NCBI RefSeq assembly: GCF_016595505.1
Contig: NZ_JAENIL010000041.1
Coordinates: 1-64,000, forward strand
DNA: 64,000 nucleotides
Direction: 5' to 3'
Origin: Pelagicoccus mobilis
Lineage (GTDB): Bacteria; Verrucomicrobiota; Verrucomicrobiia; Opitutales; Opitutaceae
Each line of letters starts with the position of its first letter. The stretch's first letter is position 1. The translations under genes and the position numbers were made by a program. The notes under the pieces are model-generated. The model worked only from the letters and a program-made list of their open reading frames with translations, was not told the origin of the DNA and made no database searches. This document shows positions 37,947 to 46,548 of this stretch, piece after piece.

Positions 37947-40052
37947 ATGAAGGCAGTACACGTCTCTCTTATTGTTACGTTTCTATCCTCTTTGGCCCTG
38001 TGCGACTTGGCGTTGGCCAAGAAGAAGCAAGCTGGGCTGCCCACATCGGAGGCTGCGGTTCAAATAGATCGCTATATCCGAGAGACTCTCGAGGAAAAGG
38101 GACTGGAGCGAAATGAGGAAGTTGATGACGCTACTTTTGCTCGAAGAATCTATTTGGACATTGTCGGGCGTATACCCACTTACGACGAGTTGACTCGCTT
38201 TGAAAAGTCGCTCTCGACTGAGAAGCGTGCGCGGCTGATTGACGAGCTCCTCGATTCCAGCGGGTATGCGAGCCACTTTTACAATTACTGGGAGGATGTG
38301 CTGCGAATCCAGTCGCGTGGACGGCGGACGGTGATGGTCTCCTACCAGGACTGGGTTAAGGAGTCGTTGCGAGAGAATATGCCCTACGATGAGTTCGTTC
38401 GGGAGCTGATTTCTTCGAGTGGCTTTGTGTGGGATGAGCCTGCCGTGGGCTACTATTTGCGTGATGCGGGGATGCCGCTCGATAACATGTCCAACACCGC
38501 TCAGGTGTTTCTCGGCACTCGGATGCAATGCGCCCAGTGTCACGACCATCCTTTTGATCGATGGACGCAGAGGGAGTATTACCACATGGCGGCCTATACT
38601 TTTGGCGTTGATTCAGCGACGCGAGGTTACCGGAACATTCCCGAGTTTGAGGAGTTTCAAGAGGCTGCTCGCTTCATACGCAGGGCGGAGTTTAGAGCGA
38701 ATGGTGGTCCCCAGGGGAATAATCGTCGCGGTACGATAAACGAGCGAAGAGTGATTCGGGATATCTTTGAGCCGCTGGGTACGGAAGTGACGGTGAACAA
38801 CAAGCCACTGAAGTTGCCAAAGGATTATCAATACGAGGATGCGAAGCCGAATCAGAAGATGGCGGCGAAAACTCCCTTTGGTCCGGAGGCGAAAGTGGGC
38901 AAGCGAGACAATCCGCAGGAAGTGTACGCGAAATGGCTGACTTCTCCCGAGAATCCTCGCTTCACCAAGACAATTGCGAATCGCCTTTGGAAGAAAGCGA
39001 TGGGCGTCGGGCTGATCGAGCCAGTAGACGATATTAAGGAGGATACCGTTGCGTCCCACCCTGAACTCATGCGTTTTCTCGAAGACCTGATGGTTTCGTA
39101 CGATTACGATATGAAGCGCTTTTTGAAGGCGATCTTCAGTACGCGGACGTATCAAAGTTTCGCTTACGATAAAGAGCCAGTTGCCGGAGAGCCTTACTTC
39201 TTTCCGGGGCCGACGCTACGCCGCATGAGCGCGGAGCAGCTTTGGGATTCTGTGCTGACTATGTCAGTTCCGGACCTCGACCAGAAACTGGGGGGCGATG
39301 TGCAGACAAAGAACCTTCGGGTAAACGAAGCGCAGATGAAGGACCACGTCGCGAAAGTGCAGAAGCTCGATGGACGTGAGCTTTACGCGATCGTACGCCG
39401 ATTGGGAGCTCTTCAGGAAAAGTACTTGGAAGCGGAAAAGCTCTTCCAGACTCAGATCAACGCTGCGAGAACGGACCGGGAACGAAACGAGCTTCGGTCG
39501 CAATTTAGAGAGATCCGCCTGCAGAAGAACAAAGCGATGGATGCGTTGTTGGCGCAGGTTTCCGGCTCCGAAGTCTTTGATCGTAGAGAAGCGATGGTCG
39601 AGATGAATGATGAGATGATGTCTAGCTCGACGAGCCGCCGAAAGGGAAAGCAAGCGAGGCAGCTCGAAAAGGCCCGTCGCAATTTGGTCCGAGCTTCTGA
39701 GGTCGTTTCTCCGGCTCCAGCGGGCCACTTCTTGCGCCAGTTTGGCGAATCGGATCGGGAGATCATCGAGAGTTCCACGGATGAGGCGGCGATCCCTCAG
39801 GCGCTTGCCCTTCTGAATGGCAATTTGTACTACATGATCAGTAACCAGAGCTCCGTGCTCAGCCGCGAACTGCGAGGCTTGGAAGGGAAGCAGCGTATGG
39901 ATGTCGTATTCAAGAGCTTCTATGGACGCTCGCCAACAGATCGGGAACGGGAGCTGGTCGGTGAGCAGATTGACGCTTACGGGCATAGCAAAGGTTATCG
40001 GCAAGTGATGTTGGCTTTGCTGAATTCGCAGGAGTTTCGTTTTATCCAATAG
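37947..40052 (+). CDS. DUF1549/DUF1553 domain protein without fused cytochrome
   Basis: A 701-aa exported protein of the planctomycete-verrucomicrobial PSD1 type; the biochemical function is unknown. The ATG at 37947 gives a signal peptide (KAVHVSLIVTFLSSLALCDLALA). DUF1549 covers about residues 35-235 and includes MQCAQCHDHPFDRW, whose CxxCH could bind haem. DUF1553 occupies the C-terminal half (NRLWKKAMGVGLIEPVDDI, LLNSQEF). A Lys/Arg-rich stretch sits between about residues 480 and 560. Most relatives begin with a PSCyt1 cytochrome domain; here that domain is encoded two genes downstream. It is followed after 20 bp by the DUF1501 gene, forming one operon. Confidence 0.88.
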   Translation: MKAVHVSLIVTFLSSLALCDLALAKKKQAGLPTSEAAVQIDRYIRETLEEKGLERNEEVDDATFARRIYLDIVGRIPTYDELTRFEKSLSTEKRARLIDELLDSSGYASHFYNYWEDVLRIQSRGRRTVMVSYQDWVKESLRENMPYDEFVRELISSSGFVWDEPAVGYYLRDAGMPLDNMSNTAQVFLGTRMQCAQCHDHPFDRWTQREYYHMAAYTFGVDSATRGYRNIPEFEEFQEAARFIRRAEFRANGGPQGNNRRGTINERRVIRDIFEPLGTEVTVNNKPLKLPKDYQYEDAKPNQKMAAKTPFGPEAKVGKRDNPQEVYAKWLTSPENPRFTKTIANRLWKKAMGVGLIEPVDDIKEDTVASHPELMRFLEDLMVSYDYDMKRFLKAIFSTRTYQSFAYDKEPVAGEPYFFPGPTLRRMSAEQLWDSVLTMSVPDLDQKLGGDVQTKNLRVNEAQMKDHVAKVQKLDGRELYAIVRRLGALQEKYLEAEKLFQTQINAARTDRERNELRSQFREIRLQKNKAMDALLAQVSGSEVFDRREAMVEMNDEMMSSSTSRRKGKQARQLEKARRNLVRASEVVSPAPAGHFLRQFGESDREIIESSTDEAAIPQALALLNGNLYYMISNQSSVLSRELRGLEGKQRMDVVFKSFYGRSPTDRERELVGEQIDAYGHSKGYRQVMLALLNSQEFRFIQ

Positions 40053-40072
40053 GGAGAAGGAGGGCTAAAACA

Positions 40073-41362
40073 GTGAAGGAGATATTTACGAAAATCAGTG
40101 AGATGGATCGCCGGGACTTCCTGGCATATTCTGCCAAGGCCTTTCTGGGGGTGGGCTTGATGCCTGCCGCGATTCGAGGCACGCCCTTAGCGGGCGCGAA
40201 CCCGATCGTGAGACCTACGGCGAAAAATGTAATCTATCTCTACATGGCAGGTGGTATGAGCCACCTGGATACGTTCGACTTGAAACCTGGCACCGAGTTT
40301 CAAGGGGCAACGCGTGGCATTAAAACAAATGTCACGGGCCTGAGGATGAGCGGCTATCTGCCGAAACTATCCCAGCACATGGATAAGTTTGCAGTTGTTA
40401 ACTCCATGTTCTCGAATCAGGGAGCTCATGAAGAAGGCCGCTACTTCATGCACTCGAGCTACACGAAACGCGGGACGATCAAGCATCCTGGGATTGGCTC
40501 CTGGCTCGTTAAGTTTGATGGAAACCGTAACCCGAATCTCCCGGGGGTTGTACATATTGGTAGTTCCAATCCTGGCGGCAGCAACGGGTTCCTGGAACAG
40601 CGTTTCGCTCCTCTGGTGATTGGAAATCCGGAAGCGGGTTTGCAGAATAGCAAACGCCGTCGAGGAGTGAGCGAGGACGAATTTAGAGATGTAGTGTCGC
40701 TCACCCAAGCCTTCGATGCAGAGTTTCACAATCGCTATAGTCACAAAAAAGTGGAAGCGTATTCGGAAATGTACGACGACGCTCTCAAGCTTATGCGAAG
40801 TCGGGACCTTGCCGCATTCGAAATCGATAAAGAGCCGAAGCAGCTTCGTGACTCCTACGGTGGGAACGCCTTTGGACAAGGGTGCTTGCTTGCTCGGCGT
40901 TTGGTTGAGCATGACGTACGGTTCGTAGAAGTAACCCTCGGTAATTGGGATACGCACACCAACAACTTCGAGCGAGTCGAGGAAAACGCGGCCGTCCTGG
41001 ACCAGGCAATGTCCACACTTTTGCAGGACTTGGAAGTTCGCGGTATGCTGGAGGAAACGATGGTGGTTCTAGCGACAGAGTTTGGGCGTACTCCCGAAAT
41101 TAACGGCAACGATGGACGAGATCATTCTCCTACCGCCTTCTCCTGTGTGCTTGCAGGTGGGGGGATTCGAGGCGGGCAGGTTTACGGAAAGACGGATGAA
41201 AGCGGTAAGAATGTGATCGAGAACCGGGTAACGGTTCCGGATTTCAACGCGACGATCGCTTATGCATTGGGACTGCCGACGGAGAAGACTGTCTTTTCTT
41301 CAACGGGGCGACCTTTCCGCGTGGCGGACAAAGGACGTCCGGTGATGGATTTGTTTGGGTAG
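40073..41362 (+). CDS. DUF1501 domain protein
   Basis: A 429-aa protein starting with GTG behind a strong Shine-Dalgarno (AAGGAGG) in the 20-bp gap after the DUF1549/DUF1553 gene. A Tat-like signal (MDRRDFLAYSAKAFLGVGL) is present. The DUF1501 core shows YLYMAGGMSHLDTFD, the NQGAHEEGRYFMHSSY region, FGRTPEINGNDGRDHSPTAF and a C-terminal GRPFRV. The fold is, to my knowledge, alkaline-phosphatase/sulfatase-like, so metal-dependent hydrolysis of a phosphate or sulfate ester is conceivable but unproven. It is a constant partner of DUF1549/DUF1553 proteins. Confidence 0.92.
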   Translation: MKEIFTKISEMDRRDFLAYSAKAFLGVGLMPAAIRGTPLAGANPIVRPTAKNVIYLYMAGGMSHLDTFDLKPGTEFQGATRGIKTNVTGLRMSGYLPKLSQHMDKFAVVNSMFSNQGAHEEGRYFMHSSYTKRGTIKHPGIGSWLVKFDGNRNPNLPGVVHIGSSNPGGSNGFLEQRFAPLVIGNPEAGLQNSKRRRGVSEDEFRDVVSLTQAFDAEFHNRYSHKKVEAYSEMYDDALKLMRSRDLAAFEIDKEPKQLRDSYGGNAFGQGCLLARRLVEHDVRFVEVTLGNWDTHTNNFERVEENAAVLDQAMSTLLQDLEVRGMLEETMVVLATEFGRTPEINGNDGRDHSPTAFSCVLAGGGIRGGQVYGKTDESGKNVIENRVTVPDFNATIAYALGLPTEKTVFSSTGRPFRVADKGRPVMDLFG

Positions 41363-41390
41363 GAGAATGGGATTGGTTAAGATTTCGGAA

Positions 41391-41468
41391 TGTAGGGTCG
41401 ACGCTTGCGTCGCGCCGAAGTGCACAGTGAGTAGGGCCCGGCGGCGTGGCGCAAGCGCCAGCCCTACA
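41391..41468. repeat. REP-like inverted repeat element
   Basis: Two GC-rich arms of about 27 bp in inverted orientation, one starting TGTAGGGTCGACGCTTGCG and the other ending GCGCCAGCCCTACA, separated by a 23-bp centre. Outer ends are TGTAGGG/CCCTACA. It lies between the DUF1501 stop and the cytochrome gene and may provide that gene's start codon. Confidence 0.75.
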
Positions 41469-42374
41469 GCTATTGTCATGCTAGCTGTGTTGGGGGTAGC
41501 TTCCCTTCACGCCAACGGGACGGTGAACTTTCACGAAGAGGTGTTTCCGATTTTCGAGGACAAGTGTTTCCGTTGTCACAGCTCGCAAAAGCAGAAGGGT
41601 GACCTCCGTTTGGATTCTCCGATTTGGATCATGCAAGGAGGCGAAAACGGGGATGTAGTCATTCCGGGAGATCCAGATGAGAGTCCTGTGTATTACATGA
41701 CGACCTATCCGGAGGACGATCCGGATTATATGCCTTCAAAAGGCGATGGCCTAACCGAGGCCGAGCAAGAATTGTTAAGGCGTTGGATCGCGGAAGGAGC
41801 GAATTTTGGCGATGTGATGGGTGGCTCGATGATGGATAGTGCAGTTGCCGAATCGGTATCCAGCAAGTACACAGACGAGCTGCCTTTGCCTCCAGCCAGT
41901 TACGAGTATTCGGTTTCTGTCGTTGGGATCGTGCATTCACTGGAAGAGTTGGGCTTAAGAGTGGATACAGTTAACCACGATGCAGAGTTGTTTGAATTGA
42001 CCTACACCTATGCGGATGAGCGGGAAGCCTATGCGTTACGGAAGCTGGATCCTATCGCGTCGTCTGTGGTGAAGCTTAACTACGGTCGCTCAAAGGTTCG
42101 AGATCAGGATTTGATCGGGATCAATGGATTCGAAGCTCTGAGCTATGTCGACCTGAGGAGAACCCGAATAACGGATGAAGCTTTGGCCCATTTCGAGGGA
42201 TTGGAATCGCTTGAGTATCTGAACTTGTTTGAGACTGATGTGAGTGATGCAGGACTAAAAAGCCTGCGCTCGTTCGCTGGCTTGAAGCAGCTCTACGTGC
42301 GTGGGACTCAGGTGACTACGGCGGGGATTCGCTCGCTCCAAAAGGCGATCCCGGACTTGAAGATTGTTCACTAG
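41427..42374 (+). CDS. PSCyt1 cytochrome c protein with leucine-rich repeats
   Basis: An exported protein of about 315 aa. The haem motif CFRCH opens a PSCyt1 domain (NFHEEVFPIFEDKCFRCH, GDLRLDS, PGDPDESPVYYM, LLRRWIAEGANF). After a linker, the last 90 residues form leucine-rich repeats (LSYVDLRRTRITDEAL, LEYLNLFETDVSDAGL, LKQLYVRGTQVTTAGI). The start is uncertain. The GTG at 41427, inside the REP element, gives a basic n-region (SRARRR) before AIVMLAVLGVASLHA. The ATG at 41478 leaves almost no n-region, and one at 41367 adds an odd cysteine-containing tail. It replaces the cytochrome missing from the DUF1549/DUF1553 protein two genes upstream. Confidence 0.8.
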   Translation: MSRARRRGASASPTAIVMLAVLGVASLHANGTVNFHEEVFPIFEDKCFRCHSSQKQKGDLRLDSPIWIMQGGENGDVVIPGDPDESPVYYMTTYPEDDPDYMPSKGDGLTEAEQELLRRWIAEGANFGDVMGGSMMDSAVAESVSSKYTDELPLPPASYEYSVSVVGIVHSLEELGLRVDTVNHDAELFELTYTYADEREAYALRKLDPIASSVVKLNYGRSKVRDQDLIGINGFEALSYVDLRRTRITDEALAHFEGLESLEYLNLFETDVSDAGLKSLRSFAGLKQLYVRGTQVTTAGIRSLQKAIPDLKIVH

Positions 42375-42428
42375 CTGGAAATGTGGGCTCGCTTGTTGAG
42401 GTGCTGTGGCTAGTCTCGGATTCCATCT

Positions 42429-43226
42429 ATGAGCAAAGAGATTTCTGTCGTAATTTGGAACGAGAACGTGCACGAGCAGGAGAACGAGCTGGTTCGTTCC
42501 ATTTACCCAAATGGCATTCACTCTGCGATCGCAGAGGGAATCGGGAGTTTGGATACGGATTCTGAACTCCGCATCTCAACTGCGACCCTGCAAGAGCCAG
42601 AGCATGGGCTTACCGAAGAACGTCTCGCAAAGACCGATGTACTTATTTGGTGGGGGCATCGGGCTCATGGAGATGTATCGGAGGAAGTGGTCGATCGTGT
42701 TCAGAAACGTGTGCTTCAGGGGATGGGGTTGATCGTCCTGCACTCCGGGCATTTTTCGAAGATCTTCAAGCGTATGATGGGGACTTCCTGTGCTCTGAAA
42801 TGGCGTGAGGCGGGAGAGCGTGAACGGCTTTGGGTGACGAATCACGGTCATCCGATCACGCAAGGAATTGGCGAGTGTATCGAACTCGAGAATACGGAGA
42901 TGTATGGTGAACCGTTTGGGATTCCAGCTCCGGATGAGCAGGTGTTTATCTCATGGTTTGAGGGAGGGGAGGTCTTTCGCTCCGGTTGTTGCTGGCATCG
43001 CGGCAATGGAAAAATCTTCTATTTCCGTCCTGGGCACGAGACGTACCCGATCTATCACAACGAGACGATTCATCGCGTGATCTACAATGCAGTTAAGTGG
43101 GCATACAACCCGAGCCGCTGGACCAGCGTGATGGATGCTCCTAACGTTCCTGTGGAGAAGGCTCCTGAGACGATAGAACTCAAGGGTGGTTCGGTGCACG
43201 CCGACGGTGAAGCTGGGTTTCGTTGA
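42429..43226 (+). CDS. ThuA-like domain protein
   Basis: A 265-aa cytoplasmic protein of the ThuA family (glutamine amidotransferase-like fold). Readable family blocks are [13 protein letters not shown] at the start, [46 protein letters not shown] and [16 protein letters not shown]. The Cys nucleophile of amidotransferases is replaced here by Ser-Gly-His, as is usual for ThuA. Relatives take part in trehalose/disaccharide oxidation in Rhizobium, but the reaction is not established. It lies 54 bp after the cytochrome gene and may close that operon. The 218-bp gap that follows has only a weak 4-bp hairpin near 43353. Confidence 0.88.
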   Translation: MSKEISVVIWNENVHEQENELVRSIYPNGIHSAIAEGIGSLDTDSELRISTATLQEPEHGLTEERLAKTDVLIWWGHRAHGDVSEEVVDRVQKRVLQGMGLIVLHSGHFSKIFKRMMGTSCALKWREAGERERLWVTNHGHPITQGIGECIELENTEMYGEPFGIPAPDEQVFISWFEGGEVFRSGCCWHRGNGKIFYFRPGHETYPIYHNETIHRVIYNAVKWAYNPSRWTSVMDAPNVPVEKAPETIELKGGSVHADGEAGFR

Positions 43227-43444
43227 GTCGCGAACCTACTCTACAGTACGAGTGAGGGAGGGGGAGATCCGGTGTTCCAAGGGAAGAGGCGGAACACGCT
43301 TATGTATGATCTGAAATCCGCGGTAAAGCAGCCTCATGGGGCTTGATTGAACGCGCTTGTGCGCCTTTTGTTTTGGGCGTAATTTGTTACCTACCTGAGT
43401 GCGTGCATGAGAACCTTGCTCGCTGATTTCTATCATCTATCGAT

Positions 43445-45055
43445 ATGCTACTTCGAAAAATCGTATTACTGGGGATTTTCATCGGTTTAGGGAGCTCGTT
43501 GTTTGGAGCGAAGCGACCGAACATCGTTTTCGTCTTTTCGGACGATCATGCGACTCAAGCGATTAGCGCTTATGGCGGGATTTTGGCAGATGTCGCCCCG
43601 ACCCCTCATTTGGACAAGCTTGCCCAGCAGGGTATGCGATTTGATCGGTGCATGGTTACGAATTCGATCTGTGGCCCAAGTCGAGCCACGATTCTTACCG
43701 GAAAATACAGTCACCTGAATGGTTTCATGACGAATGAAACCAGCGAGTTCGACGGCAGCCAGCAGACCTTCCCGAAACTCTTGCGTCAGGCGGGATACCA
43801 AACGGCGATTATCGGCAAGTGGCACCTCGGCTCAAAGCCAACTGGGTTCGACTACTGGGATATTTTGCCCGGACAAGGACACTATTACAATCCGGACTTT
43901 ATCAATGAGAATGGTACGTATCGAGTGAATGGTTACGTATCGGAAATCGTTACTGACAAAGCCAAAGACTGGCTGAAGGAGCAACGCGATGAGAGCAAGC
44001 CCTTCATGCTGATGGTGCAGCATAAGGCCCCGCATCGCGAGTGGTCGCCTGCCTTGAAGTACTTGAATACGTTTGACGGTGTGACCTTGCCTGAACCCGA
44101 TACGCTTTTTGATGATTACTCGGGCCGTGGCACCGCTGCTCGGGAGCAAGATCAGTCGATCGCGAAGACAATGGATCTCGGCAGGGATTTGAAGATTCTG
44201 GAACGCGACCTTGGAGGTCAACTGGCGGATCGTATCCATAAGCGTATGACGCCAGAGCAAAAAGAGCAATGGGATGCAGCCTATCAACCGAAGAATGAAG
44301 CTTTTCTGAAGGCAAAGTTGAAAGGGGATGATCTTGTTCGCTGGAAGTACCAACGTTACGTTAAGGACTATATGCGTTGCATCATGTCCGTAGATGAGAG
44401 CATTGGCGTGTTGCGCAGCTATCTCGAGGAGCTCGGCCTCGCCGAGGATACGGTATTCATCTACTCTTCAGATCAGGGGTTCTACCTCGGTGAACATGGC
44501 TGGTTCGATAAGCGTTTCATGTATGATGAATCCTACCGGACGCCGCTCCTCGTTAGCTGGCCAGGAGTGACCGAGCCCGGAAGCGTCAACAAGGACCTCG
44601 TTTCAAATCTCGATTTTGCGGAGACGTTCTTGGAGATGGCAGGCGTGGCTGCTCCGGAGGATATGCAAGGGGGCAGCCTTGTCTCGATCCTCAAGGGCAA
44701 GACTCCTGCCGATTGGCGTGATGCTCACTATTACCATTACTACGAGTATCCAGGCTGGCATATGATCCATAAGCACGAAGGCGCTTACGATGGGCGCTAC
44801 AAGCTGATGCGTTTCTACGAGTTGGACGAGTGGGAGCTGTATGACCTGGAAACTGATCCGAAGGAAATGCGCAACGAGTATGACAATCCCGAATACGCGG
44901 AGGTTGTGAAAGCGATGCATGCCAAGTTGGATGGATTGCGCGAGACTTTCGAATTGCCGGAGAACACCATCCAGGATTTGACGACGGTGGATCGGCACTA
45001 TCACTCCGAGGAGCAACGCAAGGCTGCTCGGGAGCGAATGAAAAAGGCTAAGTAG
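43445..45055 (+). CDS. Sulfatase (S1 family, formylglycine-type)
   Basis: A 536-aa secreted sulfatase. The signal peptide covers about 21 residues ([20 protein letters not shown]). The formylglycine cysteine is Cys76 in [14 protein letters not shown], after the metal-site [31 protein letters not shown] and [23 protein letters not shown] complete the active site, and the DUF4976-type C-terminal block is [18 protein letters not shown]. The [12 protein letters not shown] pattern resembles the S1 group that desulfates mucin and algal sugars, but the regiospecificity is unknown. A TATCAT box ends 8 nt before the ATG, so the mRNA may be leaderless. Confidence 0.93.
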   Translation: MLLRKIVLLGIFIGLGSSLFGAKRPNIVFVFSDDHATQAISAYGGILADVAPTPHLDKLAQQGMRFDRCMVTNSICGPSRATILTGKYSHLNGFMTNETSEFDGSQQTFPKLLRQAGYQTAIIGKWHLGSKPTGFDYWDILPGQGHYYNPDFINENGTYRVNGYVSEIVTDKAKDWLKEQRDESKPFMLMVQHKAPHREWSPALKYLNTFDGVTLPEPDTLFDDYSGRGTAAREQDQSIAKTMDLGRDLKILERDLGGQLADRIHKRMTPEQKEQWDAAYQPKNEAFLKAKLKGDDLVRWKYQRYVKDYMRCIMSVDESIGVLRSYLEELGLAEDTVFIYSSDQGFYLGEHGWFDKRFMYDESYRTPLLVSWPGVTEPGSVNKDLVSNLDFAETFLEMAGVAAPEDMQGGSLVSILKGKTPADWRDAHYYHYYEYPGWHMIHKHEGAYDGRYKLMRFYELDEWELYDLETDPKEMRNEYDNPEYAEVVKAMHAKLDGLRETFELPENTIQDLTTVDRHYHSEEQRKAARERMKKAK

Positions 45056-45105
45056 GCAAGACTTCCGGACGCTGCGACGCTGGCTCTAAGTGATCTAGCT
45101 TGGAG

Positions 45106-46530
45106 CTAGGCGAGTATGCCCTTTATCAAGTGACCATGTACGTCGGTGAGGCGGAAGTCGCGGCCTTGATAACGATAGGTGAGCCGTTTGTGGTTGATGC
45201 CTAGGAGGTGAAGCATCGTTGCATGGAGATCGTGTACTGAGGTTGGATTCTCTTCGGCATTGTATCCAAATTCGTCAGTTGATCCGTAGACAGTTCCACC
45301 TTTGATGCCGCCACCGGCGAGGAAGATTGAGAAGCCTTTGATGTGATGGTCGCGTCCGTCGCCATCAGCGCCTTGTGACATAGGAGTGCGTCCAAACTCT
45401 CCACCCCAGATGATCAGTGTGTCATCGAACATGCCTCGCATCTTGAGATCTTTGATGAGTGCAGCGGTCGCTTGGTCTGTCAATTCGGCTGCGGTCGCGA
45501 ACCCTTTTTGCAAGTTGTTGTGGTGGTCCCAGCCACGATGATAGAGCTGGATAAAACGGGTCCCTCGTTCTGCCAGACGGCGTGCCATGAGACAGTTAGA
45601 GGCGAATGATCCGTCGCCCGGTTCGCAACCGTACATATCGAGAACCGCCTGAGGCTCCTGGGAGAAATCCGCGAGCTCGGGAACCGAGGCCTGCATTTGG
45701 TAGGCGAGTTCGTATTGGGCGATGCGGGTTGCGATCTCGGGATCATGGCGTTGCGAGGCAAGGTGGGAGTTTAAGCCATTGATCGTTTCAATGAGGTCTC
45801 CCTGGGATTCGCGACTGATTCCTTGCGGGTTGTTAACGTAATAAACTGGATCGCCTTTGGAGTGGAACTGGATGCCTTGGTGTTTGCTTGGAAGGAAGCC
45901 GTTGTGCCACTGGCGTGCGGAAATGGGTTGACCCTGGCCGCCTCCCACAGAGGTGAGAACGACGTATCCAGGAAGGTCGGACGAAAGGCTACCGAGTCCG
46001 TAGAGGGTCCAGGCTCCCATGCTTGGACGCCCCGGGATAATCGACCCAGTATTCATGAAGGTGTGGGCAGGGTCGTGGTTGATCTGCTCGGAGTACATGG
46101 AGCGAATCACCGCGATGTCATCCGCTACGGAACCAATGTGCGGGAAGCGATCATTGACCATCATGCCGCACTCGCCATGTCGTTGGAATCCGTAGGCAGG
46201 GCCTTTAACCTTGAGCTCTTTGCCTTGCAGCTGGGCGATTTGTTGGCCGGCTGTTATGGACTCCGGCATCGCTTGACCGTGAAGTTTCTCTAGGATCGGC
46301 TTGTAGTCGAACGTTTCCAAGTGAGATGGACCGCCAGCCATGCAAAGGTGGATGATGCGCTTCACCTTTGCGGGGTGGTGCATGCCGTGCTCGATCTTCG
46401 GGAGCTTGGCCGAAGCGATCGTTTCTCCTCCAAGCAGATCGCCTAGGGCGAGAAGGCCGATTCCGGACAGTGAATTCTTCAGGAATGTGCGACGGTTTAG
46501 GTGCGGAGCGTAGTTGTGGAAATAGGACAT
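45106..46530 (-). CDS. DUF1501 domain protein (second copy)
   Basis: A 474-aa Tat-type exported protein (LNRRTFLKNSLSGIGLLALG). The core shows LCMAGGPSHLETFD, HGECGMMVND, NHDPAHTFMNTGS, GGEFGRTPMSQG and DGRDHHIKGFSIFLAGGG. It belongs to the longer DUF1501 group that goes with fused PSCyt1-DUF1549-DUF1553 proteins. It follows that gene by 18 bp and is the last gene of the sigma-FecR operon. As for the first copy, a hydrolase-like fold is expected but no activity is known. Confidence 0.93.
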   Translation of the reverse strand: MSYFHNYAPHLNRRTFLKNSLSGIGLLALGDLLGGETIASAKLPKIEHGMHHPAKVKRIIHLCMAGGPSHLETFDYKPILEKLHGQAMPESITAGQQIAQLQGKELKVKGPAYGFQRHGECGMMVNDRFPHIGSVADDIAVIRSMYSEQINHDPAHTFMNTGSIIPGRPSMGAWTLYGLGSLSSDLPGYVVLTSVGGGQGQPISARQWHNGFLPSKHQGIQFHSKGDPVYYVNNPQGISRESQGDLIETINGLNSHLASQRHDPEIATRIAQYELAYQMQASVPELADFSQEPQAVLDMYGCEPGDGSFASNCLMARRLAERGTRFIQLYHRGWDHHNNLQKGFATAAELTDQATAALIKDLKMRGMFDDTLIIWGGEFGRTPMSQGADGDGRDHHIKGFSIFLAGGGIKGGTVYGSTDEFGYNAEENPTSVHDLHATMLHLLGINHKRLTYRYQGRDFRLTDVHGHLIKGILA

Positions 46531-46548
46531 CTTGATCAGGCTTAGGGG

